In this document: positions 1 through 6,935 of the stretch, piece by piece
Layout of the letters: each line of letters starts with the position of its first letter
Numbering within the stretch: the first letter of the stretch is position 1
Assembly: GCA_910578105.1 (NCBI GenBank)
Contig: CAJTPD010000004.1
Span: 166,854 to 230,853 of the forward strand
Source: an uncultured Odoribacter sp.
GTDB taxonomy: Bacteria > Bacteroidota > Bacteroidia > Bacteroidales > Marinifilaceae
Reading direction: 5' to 3'
Length of the DNA: 64,000 nt
Made by a program: the position numbers and the translations under genes
The notes under the pieces: generated by a model
The model's database searches: none
What the model was told of the DNA's origin: nothing
The model's input: the letters and a program-made list of their open reading frames with translations, nothing else

Positions 1-189
1 AGCAATTTGGTTGAGAACCTGTCCTTTGTATGGAATCCCTTCGGGTAATACAACGTCGAAAGCTGAAATCCGGTCGGAGACAACCATGACCAGGTATTCG
101 TCATTGATATCGTATACATCGCGTACTTTTCCTTTGTATACACTTTTTTGTCCCGGGAAATGGAAGTCTGTTTTTACAATAGCATTCAT
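1..189 (-). CDS. purC: SAICAR synthase PurC (N-terminal part only)
   Basis: Purine biosynthesis enzyme joining aspartate to CAIR, in the cytoplasm. Only the first 63 codons are in the window; the gene runs off the left edge on the minus strand. The translation begins MNAIVKTDFHFPGQKS and continues with the family-typical N-terminal stretch YKGKVRDVY, then VSDRISAFDVVLPEGIPYKG. This is the ATP-binding N-terminal region of PurC of the long Bacteroidota type. It starts 26 nt after the phoH stop on the same strand, so the two are probably co-transcribed. The start ATG is at 187-189. The N-terminal motif is diagnostic; completeness cannot be judged. Confidence 0.93.
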   Translation of the reverse strand, partial: MNAIVKTDFHFPGQKSVYKGKVRDVYDINDEYLVMVVSDRISAFDVVLPEGIPYKGQVLNQIA

Positions 190-215
190 ACTGTTATTTT
201 TAATGTTCAATGTTT

Positions 216-1178
216 TTATTTCTTTGTTTTTTGGTTTTCTGTTTCCTCGTTATTATATGCCTTGACAATTTCTTTCACTAGTCTGTGCCGTATGATGTCG
301 TCTGAATTGAATTCGACGAAAGCAATTCCTTTGATGTCCTTTAATATCTGAAAGGCGTGTATCAGACCGGATTCCGAGCGTTTGGGGAGGTCTATTTGGC
401 TCATATCGCCGGTTATGACAAATTTTGCGCTGACTCCCATTCGGGTCAGAAACATTTTCAGTTGATTGCGGGTAGTATTTTGTGCTTCATCCAGAATAAC
501 AAATGAATCGTTCAGGGTTCTTCCGCGCATATATGCAAGAGGAGCAATCTGGATGACTTCGGATTCCAGATATTCTTCCAGTTTTTTAGGAGGAATCATA
601 TCGGAGAGTGCGTCGTAAAGAGGTTGCAGATAAGGGTCGACTTTTTCTTTCATGTCTCCGGGCAGGAAGCCAAGGCTTTCTCCTGCTTCAACGGCAGGGC
701 GGCTCAATACGATTCGTTTGATTTCGCGGTTTCGTAATGCTTTTACTGCCAGAGCAATGGCAGTATATGTTTTTCCGGAGCCGGCCGGACCGGTTGCAAA
801 TAGCAGGTCATTGTTTTTGGATAATTCAACCAATTTGCGTTGGTTGGGGGTACGGGCACGGATGGCTTTTCCGGCATTTCCGAATAAAATAACGGATTCG
901 GCATCTTCCGGGTCTGTTATTATATTGTCTTCCAGTATAATTCGTTTCAGGTTGGCTACTGTAAGCATATTATACCGGTGATAATGTTCTAATAAGGCAT
1001 TGATTTTATTACTCAGAATTTCGATGTCGTTGATTTCTCCCTGAAGAATGAGTTCGTCTCCTCGGGCAGTAATCTTCAATTTTGGAAAGTATTCTTTTAG
1101 TAAATTGAATTTTGAATTGTTAATTCCGTAGAAATCAACGGGTTCAATGTTTCCTATACTTATTCTTTTCTCAATCAT
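216..1178 (-). CDS. phoH: PhoH-family ATPase
   Basis: Cytoplasmic P-loop NTPase of the PhoH/PhoL family, linked to RNA metabolism and stress; its exact substrate is not established. The 320-aa length is normal. An N-terminal KH-like segment (about residues 1-100) is followed by a Walker A motif (GPAGSGKT, near residues 131-138), the conserved LSRPAVEAGE-LGFLPGD stretch, and Walker B (FVILDEAQN). The C-terminal end is charged (EETENQKTKK). It lies upstream of purC with a 26-nt gap and diverges from mazG across about 127 bp. Confidence 0.95.
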   Translation of the reverse strand: MIEKRISIGNIEPVDFYGINNSKFNLLKEYFPKLKITARGDELILQGEINDIEILSNKINALLEHYHRYNMLTVANLKRIILEDNIITDPEDAESVILFGNAGKAIRARTPNQRKLVELSKNNDLLFATGPAGSGKTYTAIALAVKALRNREIKRIVLSRPAVEAGESLGFLPGDMKEKVDPYLQPLYDALSDMIPPKKLEEYLESEVIQIAPLAYMRGRTLNDSFVILDEAQNTTRNQLKMFLTRMGVSAKFVITGDMSQIDLPKRSESGLIHAFQILKDIKGIAFVEFNSDDIIRHRLVKEIVKAYNNEETENQKTKK

Positions 1179-1198
1179 GAAACTTCAAATAAATCCCT

Positions 1199-1206
1199 TA
1201 TTTTTG
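1199..1206 (+). promoter_or_regulatory. Candidate -7 box for mazG
   Basis: TATTTTTG matches the Bacteroidota -7 consensus TAnnTTTG and lies about 100 bp before mazG in the phoH-mazG divergent gap. No TTTG is seen at the ideal upstream distance, so this rests on the -7 box alone. Confidence 0.35.
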
Positions 1207-1305
1207 CAGGTGCAAATTACGAAAAAACACTGAATGGCGAATGATTAATGCCTGAAGTTTTTATGTGTGATGTATTATCGTTTGTGTTCGGGGGAGGAAC
1301 AGTAT

Positions 1306-2088
1306 ATGGAAAATCTGGAAAAGAAGAAAGAAGCATTTGCTGAGTTATTGGAGATTATTGAAACGTTGAGGACAAAATGTCCGTGGGACCGGAAACAGAC
1401 TATGGAGTCATTGCGGGGATTATCAATAGAAGAGGTTTATGAGTTGGGCGATGCAATCCTTGCCGGCGATATGGCAGAAGTGAAAAAGGAGTTGGGCGAT
1501 TTATTGATGCATATTGTGTTTTATGCGCAGATTGGCCAGGAACAGCAATCTTTTGATATAGCAGATGTATTGCATGGTATTTGTGAAAAATTAAAATACA
1601 GGCATCCTCATATATACGGTGAAGCGGAGGTGAAAAATGCTGAAGAGGTTTTACAGAATTGGGAACAATTGAAACTGAAGGAAAAGGGGCGTAAACATAA
1701 GGTTTTGGAAGGAGTGCCGGTATCTCTTCCGGCTTTGGTGAAGGCTTACCGGATTCAGGATAAGGCCCGGGGAGTGGGATTTGATTGGAAGGAGAAAGAG
1801 GAGGTATGGAATAAAGTGAAGGAAGAATTGGATGAATTTGAAACAGAGGTATGCCAGGCAGACCCGGAAAAGATGGAGGCAGAGTTCGGGGATTTGTTAT
1901 TTTCAATGATTAATGCGGCCCGGTTGTACGGTATAAATCCTGAAAATGCTTTGGAGAAAACTAACCGTAAGTTTATACAACGTTTTGGATATGTAGAAGA
2001 ACAGGCCAAAGCAAAAGGAAAAAAGATGCAGGGTATGACGCTTGAAGAAATGGAGCAGTTATGGGAAGAGGCAAAGAGGCAATCATAA
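1306..2088 (+). CDS. mazG: Nucleoside triphosphate pyrophosphohydrolase MazG
   Basis: Hydrolyses (d)NTPs to (d)NMPs and pyrophosphate; a cytoplasmic housekeeping nucleotide-pool enzyme. The 260-aa protein has the tandem two-domain MazG layout: N-terminal LRTKCPWDRKQT, EEVYEL and KKELGDLLMHIVFYAQ, then a second domain with the equivalent EFGDLLFSMINAARL. The acidic EExxE and ExxD metal-binding residues are visible in both halves. An in-frame upstream ATG exists at 1267, but the ATG at 1306 is chosen because a GGGGAGG ribosome-binding-like stretch (1291-1297) precedes it and family members begin near MENLEKKKEAF. A small unknown gene follows 53 bp later. Confidence 0.95.
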   Translation: MENLEKKKEAFAELLEIIETLRTKCPWDRKQTMESLRGLSIEEVYELGDAILAGDMAEVKKELGDLLMHIVFYAQIGQEQQSFDIADVLHGICEKLKYRHPHIYGEAEVKNAEEVLQNWEQLKLKEKGRKHKVLEGVPVSLPALVKAYRIQDKARGVGFDWKEKEEVWNKVKEELDEFETEVCQADPEKMEAEFGDLLFSMINAARLYGINPENALEKTNRKFIQRFGYVEEQAKAKGKKMQGMTLEEMEQLWEEAKRQS

Positions 2089-2141
2089 TCGGAATAAAGG
2101 GATAGTTGTGGAGGTTATTGAAAGAATTCAAGGGGCGGGTA

Positions 2142-2516
2142 ATGAATCTGACTGGAAAATGGAAATATTTTGAGAATTACCTTCAGGGAATAGCTGAAGG
2201 TGAGTTGTATATAATACAGGAGGGGTATAATTTGTCCGGGCGTATTGTATTTACGGACCGGTTGAAAGGGGAAGTGCCGTATATGATACAGGAATTTCTC
2301 ACAGGAAGTATAGAGGAGCGGAAGGTTAGTTTGAAAGCTACGGAATTTGATATTATTCATGCTGATTTCCCTGTTGCTTATGAATTGGACAGTTGGTTCG
2401 GGATTCTTGTAGAGGATACTGTTATAAAAGGGGTTAGTCTTGATGAACAGGGAGTGTCCGGTAATTTTGAATTTGTAAAGGTTGAGGAGACTGTATCCGT
2501 GAGATTACAGAAGTAA
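2142..2516 (+). CDS. Small beta-rich protein of unknown function
   Basis: A 124-aa protein that I do not recognise. It begins MNLTGKWKYFENYL, and alternating hydrophobic and polar residues suggest an all-beta, possibly lipocalin-like fold; there is no signal peptide or membrane segment. The ATG at 2142 is preferred over the in-frame ATG at 2106 because it follows a GGGGCGGG stretch and gives a natural N-terminus. It lies 53 bp after mazG on the same strand and may be co-transcribed with it. Function unknown. Confidence 0.6.
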   Translation: MNLTGKWKYFENYLQGIAEGELYIIQEGYNLSGRIVFTDRLKGEVPYMIQEFLTGSIEERKVSLKATEFDIIHADFPVAYELDSWFGILVEDTVIKGVSLDEQGVSGNFEFVKVEETVSVRLQK

Positions 2517-2666
2517 CGGGACAGTGCAAAGGTAAACGGTTGGGTGGAAAAAACTTTTAAATAAGTATAAACTGATTCCGGTGGATTCTTTGGATGACTG
2601 GTCATAGGTTAAAGTTGGAAATAGAAATAAGTTTGAATTTCATTTTTAGCTTATGGCTTTAAATTT

Positions 2667-2674
2667 TACATTTG
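2667..2674 (+). promoter_or_regulatory. Candidate -7 box for cvfB
   Basis: TACATTTG fits TAnnTTTG and sits 17 bp before the cvfB ATG, implying a very short leader. The upstream TTTTTA around 2643-2648 is a weak partner. Confidence 0.45.
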
Positions 2675-2691
2675 TCTGAAAATACAATTAC

Positions 2692-3531
2692 ATGGTTGAA
2701 ATAGGAAAATACAATACACTGACTGTTATAAAAGCGGTTGATTTCGGTGTTTATCTGGACGGAGGCGAGAGAGGTGAAATTTTAATGCCGAAAGAATATG
2801 TGCCGGAGCATTGTTCGCCGGGGGATGAAGTAAAAGTATTTGTTTATTTTGACTCGGAGGACCGTGTAGTGGCGACAATGGAGGAGCCTGCTGTGATGGT
2901 CGGGGAATTTGCTTTTTTGAAAGTTGTGGCTGTTAACCGGGTAGGTGCTTTTCTGGATTGGGGATTGAAGAAAGATTTGCTTGTACCTTTCCGGGAACAG
3001 CGGGAACCTATGTCAGAAGGAAAAGTTTATTTGGTATATGCTTATCTGGATAAAGCGTCGGACCGTATTGTCGCTTCGGTTAAGGTTGACAAGTATCTGG
3101 ACCAGACTTTCCCTGACTATGAATTTAATCAGGAGGTAGATGTTTTGGTGGTTCGTAAAACTGATTTGGGGTTTGCTGTTATTATTAATAATGCCCATTG
3201 GGGATTGATTTATGATAATCAGATTTTCCAACCGCTTAAAGTGGGACAGAAGCTAAAAGGATATATCAGGACGGTACGTGAAGATGAGAAAATAGACGTC
3301 GCATTGCAGCCTGCCGGATTTGGTAAGGTTGAAGGCCTTGGCCGGCTTATTCTGGAGAAATTAAAGGACTATAACGGAGTGCTGGATATTTCGGACAAGA
3401 GCGAGCCGGAAGAGATTTACCGGGTATTCGGATGCAGTAAGAAAACTTATAAAAAAGCTTTAGGAACTCTTTACAGACAGGGCTTTATAGAAATCGATGA
3501 CTTGGAAGTCCGTTTGAAAGCAGAAGAATAA
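2692..3531 (+). CDS. cvfB: S1-domain RNA-binding protein CvfB
   Basis: Cytoplasmic RNA-binding protein of the CvfB/YitL family, whose members affect virulence-gene expression in Gram-positive bacteria; the role in Bacteroidales is unknown. The 279-aa protein shows two or three S1-like OB folds (IGKYNTLTVIKAVDFGVYLDGG at the N-terminus, then FLKVVAVNRVGAFLDWGLKKDLLVP, and a third near residues 150-210). A C-terminal winged-helix region follows (GVLDISDKSEPEEIYRVFGCSKKTYKKALGTLYRQG split across residues about 227-262). Length and order match the family. It converges on ftsE with 21 bp between the stops. Confidence 0.9.
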   Translation: MVEIGKYNTLTVIKAVDFGVYLDGGERGEILMPKEYVPEHCSPGDEVKVFVYFDSEDRVVATMEEPAVMVGEFAFLKVVAVNRVGAFLDWGLKKDLLVPFREQREPMSEGKVYLVYAYLDKASDRIVASVKVDKYLDQTFPDYEFNQEVDVLVVRKTDLGFAVIINNAHWGLIYDNQIFQPLKVGQKLKGYIRTVREDEKIDVALQPAGFGKVEGLGRLILEKLKDYNGVLDISDKSEPEEIYRVFGCSKKTYKKALGTLYRQGFIEIDDLEVRLKAEE

Positions 3532-3547
3532 ATTCGGTGATGAATCC

Positions 3548-3568
3548 GGAACTCAGTCAATGAGTTCC
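3548..3568. terminator. Hairpin between convergent cvfB and ftsE
   Basis: GGAACTCA (3548-3555) and TGAGTTCC (3561-3568) form a perfect 8-bp stem with loop GTCAA. It lies 17 nt after the cvfB stop and overlaps the last codons of ftsE. No strong T-run follows on either strand, so bidirectional termination is only suggested. Confidence 0.4.
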
Positions 3569-4716
3569 AGATCCATTACCGGAGGAATATTTTTTTTCTG
3601 TTTTTCTTCATCGTTTTCATTTTCTTTTTCATCTGCAACAGGAAATATGTCTATCTGTCCTTCTTCCTGTGTTTCTTCCATTTCCGCCGGGATATTTGCT
3701 TCTTCTGTTTTCTGCTCCGTTTTTTCCTTTTCTTCGGGTTCAATTTCGGGCAGATGTTCCAGTTCATAATCAAAAGCAGAAATTTCCGGATAATCCAGTT
3801 TACCGATTAACGACAAGATGTCCTCCTGTTGTTCCATACATAAAGGTTCTGGTGAGGCAACGGGAGTTTCTGCCGGAATCTCCGGGGAAGTTTCCTTTTC
3901 CGGGGTGTCCGGAATGATTTCTGTTACCGGGGGGACAACCGTTTCTTCTGTTGCAGTGGCCATTGATAGAGGTGGTTGCGATTCGGTCACCAGCTCTTCT
4001 GTTGCTTGTGCGCCGGGGGTATTTGAACAATCACAGGAATTTGCCGGAGTTTTTTCAATCAGTTCCCCGTTTTCACAACACAAGATACGTCCCGGATATT
4101 TTTTTATCAGGTCATATTGATGGGTTGCGATGATGATTGTTTTTCCCGTGTCGCATATTTCTTTCAGAAGTTCAACGAGTTGGTAAGAAGTTTCCGGGTC
4201 TATATTACCTGTAGGTTCGTCTGCAAGGATTAACGGAGGAGCATTCAATAAAGCACGGGCCAATACGATGCGTTGTTGTTCTCCTCCTGATAATTGATGA
4301 GGCATTTGGTTTTGTTTGTCCTGCATACCGACTTTGGTAAGGACGTTTTCAATCCGTTCCCGGATATCTTTTTTATTTCTCCAGCCTGTTGCCCGTAATA
4401 CAAATTCCAGGTTATCATATACATTGCGGTCAATCAAAAGTTTAAAATCCTGGAATACAATACCGCATTTGCGTCTTAGTAACGGAATCTGGGATTTTCT
4501 GATTTTTTTTAATTTAAATCCGACTATTTCTGCATTTCCGTATTCCAGAGGCAATTCTGCGTATAATGTTTTGAGGAAAGAGCTTTTCCCGCTTCCTACT
4601 TTCCCGATCAGGTATATAAATTCACCACTTTTTATTTCTATGTTTACATTTTTGAGAATGGTGTTTTTTTGCTGACGGATTACACCTCCCGTCATCTTTA
4701 TGATGGTGTCTGACAT
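3553..4716 (-). CDS. ftsE: FtsE-like ABC ATPase with a long acidic C-terminal tail
   Basis: ATP-binding partner of FtsX, which links cell division to peptidoglycan hydrolase activation at the inner membrane. Residues 1 to about 222 form a standard ABC domain: Walker A GKVGSGKSS (38-46), Q-loop GIVFQDFKLL, signature LSGGEQQRI, Walker B LILADEPTG, and the H-loop IIATHQYDL. FtsE usually ends near residue 220-230. This one continues for about 165 residues rich in Glu, Pro and Thr, ending DLELID, with no recognisable domain and probably disordered. No ftsX is next to it. It is downstream of rpe on the same strand with a 26-nt gap. Confidence 0.88.
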   Translation of the reverse strand: MSDTIIKMTGGVIRQQKNTILKNVNIEIKSGEFIYLIGKVGSGKSSFLKTLYAELPLEYGNAEIVGFKLKKIRKSQIPLLRRKCGIVFQDFKLLIDRNVYDNLEFVLRATGWRNKKDIRERIENVLTKVGMQDKQNQMPHQLSGGEQQRIVLARALLNAPPLILADEPTGNIDPETSYQLVELLKEICDTGKTIIIATHQYDLIKKYPGRILCCENGELIEKTPANSCDCSNTPGAQATEELVTESQPPLSMATATEETVVPPVTEIIPDTPEKETSPEIPAETPVASPEPLCMEQQEDILSLIGKLDYPEISAFDYELEHLPEIEPEEKEKTEQKTEEANIPAEMEETQEEGQIDIFPVADEKENENDEEKQKKNIPPVMDLELID

Positions 4717-4742
4717 AATGATAAATTATATCCTGTAACAAA

Positions 4743-5399
4743 TTATGCGTTTAATTTTTTCAATTCCTGAATGGTTGCGGCCGGATTGTCAGATTTAAAG
4801 ACAAAACTTCCTGCAACAAGAGCATTTGCTCCGGCAGAGACTAACTGTTTTCCGGTTTCCAAATTAACACCGCCGTCTACTTCTATCAGGCTATTACTGC
4901 CGGTTGTGCAGATAAGTTGTTTTAGTTTTTTAACTTTATCCAGGGCCTGCGGGATGAAAGATTGTCCGCCGAATCCCGGGTTAACGCTCATGATTAGCAC
5001 TACATCGATGTCCTGAATGATATCTTCCAGTTGATTGACAGGAGTATGCGGATTTAAGGCAACTCCGGCTTTCATGCCGCAGGATTTGATTTGTTGTATG
5101 GTACGGTGCAGGTGGGTGGAAGCTTCCAGGTGTACTGTCAGAATGTCTGCTCCGGCTTCCCGGAAAGCTTCGATATATCTTTCCGGCCGGACAATCATCA
5201 GGTGAACATCGAGGGGTTTGGTTGCCACTTTTTTGATTTGACTGACGACGGGTAAACCATAGGAAATGTTGGGGACGAAAACACCGTCCATGATGTCCAG
5301 ATGAATCCAGTCGGCCTGACTTTCATTTACCATGTTGACATCTTTGCCCAAATTCAGAAAATCGGCCGACAACATGGAGGGGGATACGATTGTGCTCAT
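4743..5399 (-). CDS. rpe: Ribulose-phosphate 3-epimerase
   Basis: Interconverts ribulose-5-phosphate and xylulose-5-phosphate in the pentose phosphate pathway, in the cytoplasm. The 218-aa TIM-barrel has all the family signatures: SMLSADFLNL at the N-terminus, HLDIMDGVFVPNISYG, LDVHLMI, VHLEAS, VNPGFGGQSF and the C-terminal VDGGVN with AGANALVAGS. Metal and substrate residues (His, Asp, His, Asp in these motifs) are intact. It lies 20 nt after the carbonic anhydrase gene and upstream of ftsE, apparently as a three-gene leftward transcript. Confidence 0.96.
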   Translation of the reverse strand: MSTIVSPSMLSADFLNLGKDVNMVNESQADWIHLDIMDGVFVPNISYGLPVVSQIKKVATKPLDVHLMIVRPERYIEAFREAGADILTVHLEASTHLHRTIQQIKSCGMKAGVALNPHTPVNQLEDIIQDIDVVLIMSVNPGFGGQSFIPQALDKVKKLKQLICTTGSNSLIEVDGGVNLETGKQLVSAGANALVAGSFVFKSDNPAATIQELKKLNA

Positions 5400-5419
5400 A
5401 GGTTAATTCCGTATTTGTT

Positions 5420-5950
5420 TTATTTGAAAGATTCCGTTTGGTCGTACCAACCGGCGTACATGGAATAGGCATTCACAATTCTTTCCACTTCTCCTTTTAA
5501 CAGGTCTTCTCCCATTTGTTTTATTTTTTTGGCCGGAATACCACCATATACCCATCCGGATTCCACTACGGTGCCTTTGGTTACGACGCTTCCTGCTGCT
5601 ACGATTGTATTGCTTTCCACGACGGCATTGTCCAGAACAATGGCTCCCATTCCGATCAATACATTGTCTTTGATTGTACAACCATGTACCACTGCATTGT
5701 GGGCAATGGATACATTGTTGCCGATGTGGGTCGGGGATTTCTGATAAGTGGCATGTATGGTGGCATTGTCCTGAATGTTTACTTTGTTTCCGATGCGTAT
5801 TTCGTGTACATCTCCCCGCAAGACAGCTCCGAACCAGATGCTGCAGTCATCTCCCATTTCCACATCGCCGATGATGGCAGCATTATCGGCCAGGAAACAA
5901 TTTTTCCCAATTTTAGGGGTATGTCCGTTTAATGATTTGATGATAGCCAT
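5420..5950 (-). CDS. Gamma-class carbonic anhydrase family protein
   Basis: A 176-aa left-handed beta-helix protein of the YrdA/CaiE/gamma-carbonic anhydrase family. Hexapeptide repeats run through residues about 10-140 (for example IGKNCFLADNAAIIGDV and VLIGMGAIVLDNAVV). His66, His84 and His89 fit the trimer-interface zinc ligands, so zinc binding is likely. Activity as a true carbonic anhydrase is uncertain, since many family members were annotated by fold only. It is the first gene of the leftward group with rpe and ftsE. A near-consensus -7 element (TTATTTTG on the minus strand, about 5996-6003) lies about 50 bp upstream. Confidence 0.88.
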   Translation of the reverse strand: MAIIKSLNGHTPKIGKNCFLADNAAIIGDVEMGDDCSIWFGAVLRGDVHEIRIGNKVNIQDNATIHATYQKSPTHIGNNVSIAHNAVVHGCTIKDNVLIGMGAIVLDNAVVESNTIVAAGSVVTKGTVVESGWVYGGIPAKKIKQMGEDLLKGEVERIVNAYSMYAGWYDQTESFK

Positions 5951-6154
5951 ATGCTGATGAATAAATCTTCAAGTTTTTATTTGCGCTTCGAAGTTACAAA
6001 ATAAGCGTTAAACGGCAATGGAATGAAGAAATTTTCAATTTTTCATTTTCAATTTTAATTATTTAATGAAACTTCCGAAACAGCGATAATTAAATGGGCG
6101 TAAAAGAGGGTGAAATGATTGGAAGTTTATGGTAATATAAAAGAAAGAAGTAGT

Positions 6155-6586
6155 ATGAATCTGGTGAGGAAAAACAATGAAACAAGGACATTTTATCCGG
6201 GTCTTTTGGACGAATTATTCAATACGGGACTTTCGGTTTTTGAGGACAGAAGGGGAGTTCCTGCACTGAATGTAAAGGAAGATGATAAGGAATTGGTTCT
6301 GGAATTGAAAGTACCGGGTTTGAAGAAAGAGGATATCCATTTGGATTATAATAATGGAATATTGACAATATCCGGGGAAAGAAATGAGGAAAAAGAGGAG
6401 AAAGACAAAGATAAATATCTGAGAAGGGAATTTTGTTCTTATTCTTTCCAGCGGAGTTTCGAACTACCTGAGGACAGGTACGATGTGGGAAAAGCCCAGG
6501 CGGCCTATAAGGATGGGATTCTTGAGGTAACTTTGCCGAAAAAAGAGCAGCAAGATAAAGTGAGTAGAAAAATAGAGGTAAAGTAG
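6155..6586 (+). CDS. Hsp20-family small heat shock protein
   Basis: ATP-independent holdase chaperone in the cytoplasm. The 143-aa protein has a short N-terminal arm, an alpha-crystallin domain (about residues 30-125, with LELKVPGLKKEDIHLDY and the family end motif AAYKDGILEVTLPK), and a short C-terminal extension whose I-x-V (IEVK) can dock into neighbouring subunits. The ATG at 6155 is chosen over the one at 6119 because it follows AAGAAAG and matches family N-termini (MNLVRKN). It is monocistronic, closed by the hairpin at 6608-6628. The upstream 200 bp is A+T-rich with no obvious CIRCE element. Confidence 0.93.
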   Translation: MNLVRKNNETRTFYPGLLDELFNTGLSVFEDRRGVPALNVKEDDKELVLELKVPGLKKEDIHLDYNNGILTISGERNEEKEEKDKDKYLRREFCSYSFQRSFELPEDRYDVGKAQAAYKDGILEVTLPKKEQQDKVSRKIEVK

Positions 6587-6607
6587 GTAGTTTGATTTTA
6601 GTGGTCG

Positions 6608-6628
6608 GCCGGTCCCGAAAGGACCGGC
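6608..6628 (+). terminator. Rho-independent terminator after hsp20
   Basis: GCCGGTCC and GGACCGGC form a perfect 8-bp G+C-rich stem around the loop CGAAA, followed by a T-rich stretch (TGATTTATTGTT). It lies 22 nt after the hsp20 stop. Confidence 0.8.
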
Positions 6629-6685
6629 TGATTTATTGTTATAAATCAGTATTAAAAAAAATAATTGATTTTTTATTGAAAAATA

Positions 6686-6718
6686 TTTGGAGAAATGAAG
6701 TAAAAGCTTTTATCTTTG
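6686..6718 (+). promoter_or_regulatory. Promoter of the tRNA-Gly gene
   Basis: TTTG (6686-6689) and TATCTTTG (6711-6718) are spaced by 21 bp, close to the Bacteroidota -33/-7 arrangement. The tRNA begins 31 bp downstream. Confidence 0.7.
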
Positions 6719-6749
6719 CGGCGTCAAAAGACAGAGAAGTTATTATTTT

Positions 6750-6822
<73 letters not shown>

Positions 6823-6903
6823 CTTTCAAGCCGGAAGTTGTCCGGCTTTTATTTTGTCTTTGAAAATTTCCCCGGAAGTGGGTGGGCTTGCTTTGAAATT
6901 TCC

Positions 6904-6911
6904 TATCTTTG
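6904..6911 (+). promoter_or_regulatory. Candidate -7 box for the Pif1-like helicase
   Basis: TATCTTTG matches TAnnTTTG exactly and lies 24 bp before the ATG at 6936. No well-spaced upstream TTTG is visible, so this rests on the -7 box. Confidence 0.5.
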
Positions 6912-6935
6912 TAAGGTAATCATTGGTGTTAAGCG

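Noticed and set aside
1400..1906. 168-codon minus-strand frame inside mazG
   Set aside because: Antisense shadow of a well-conserved gene.
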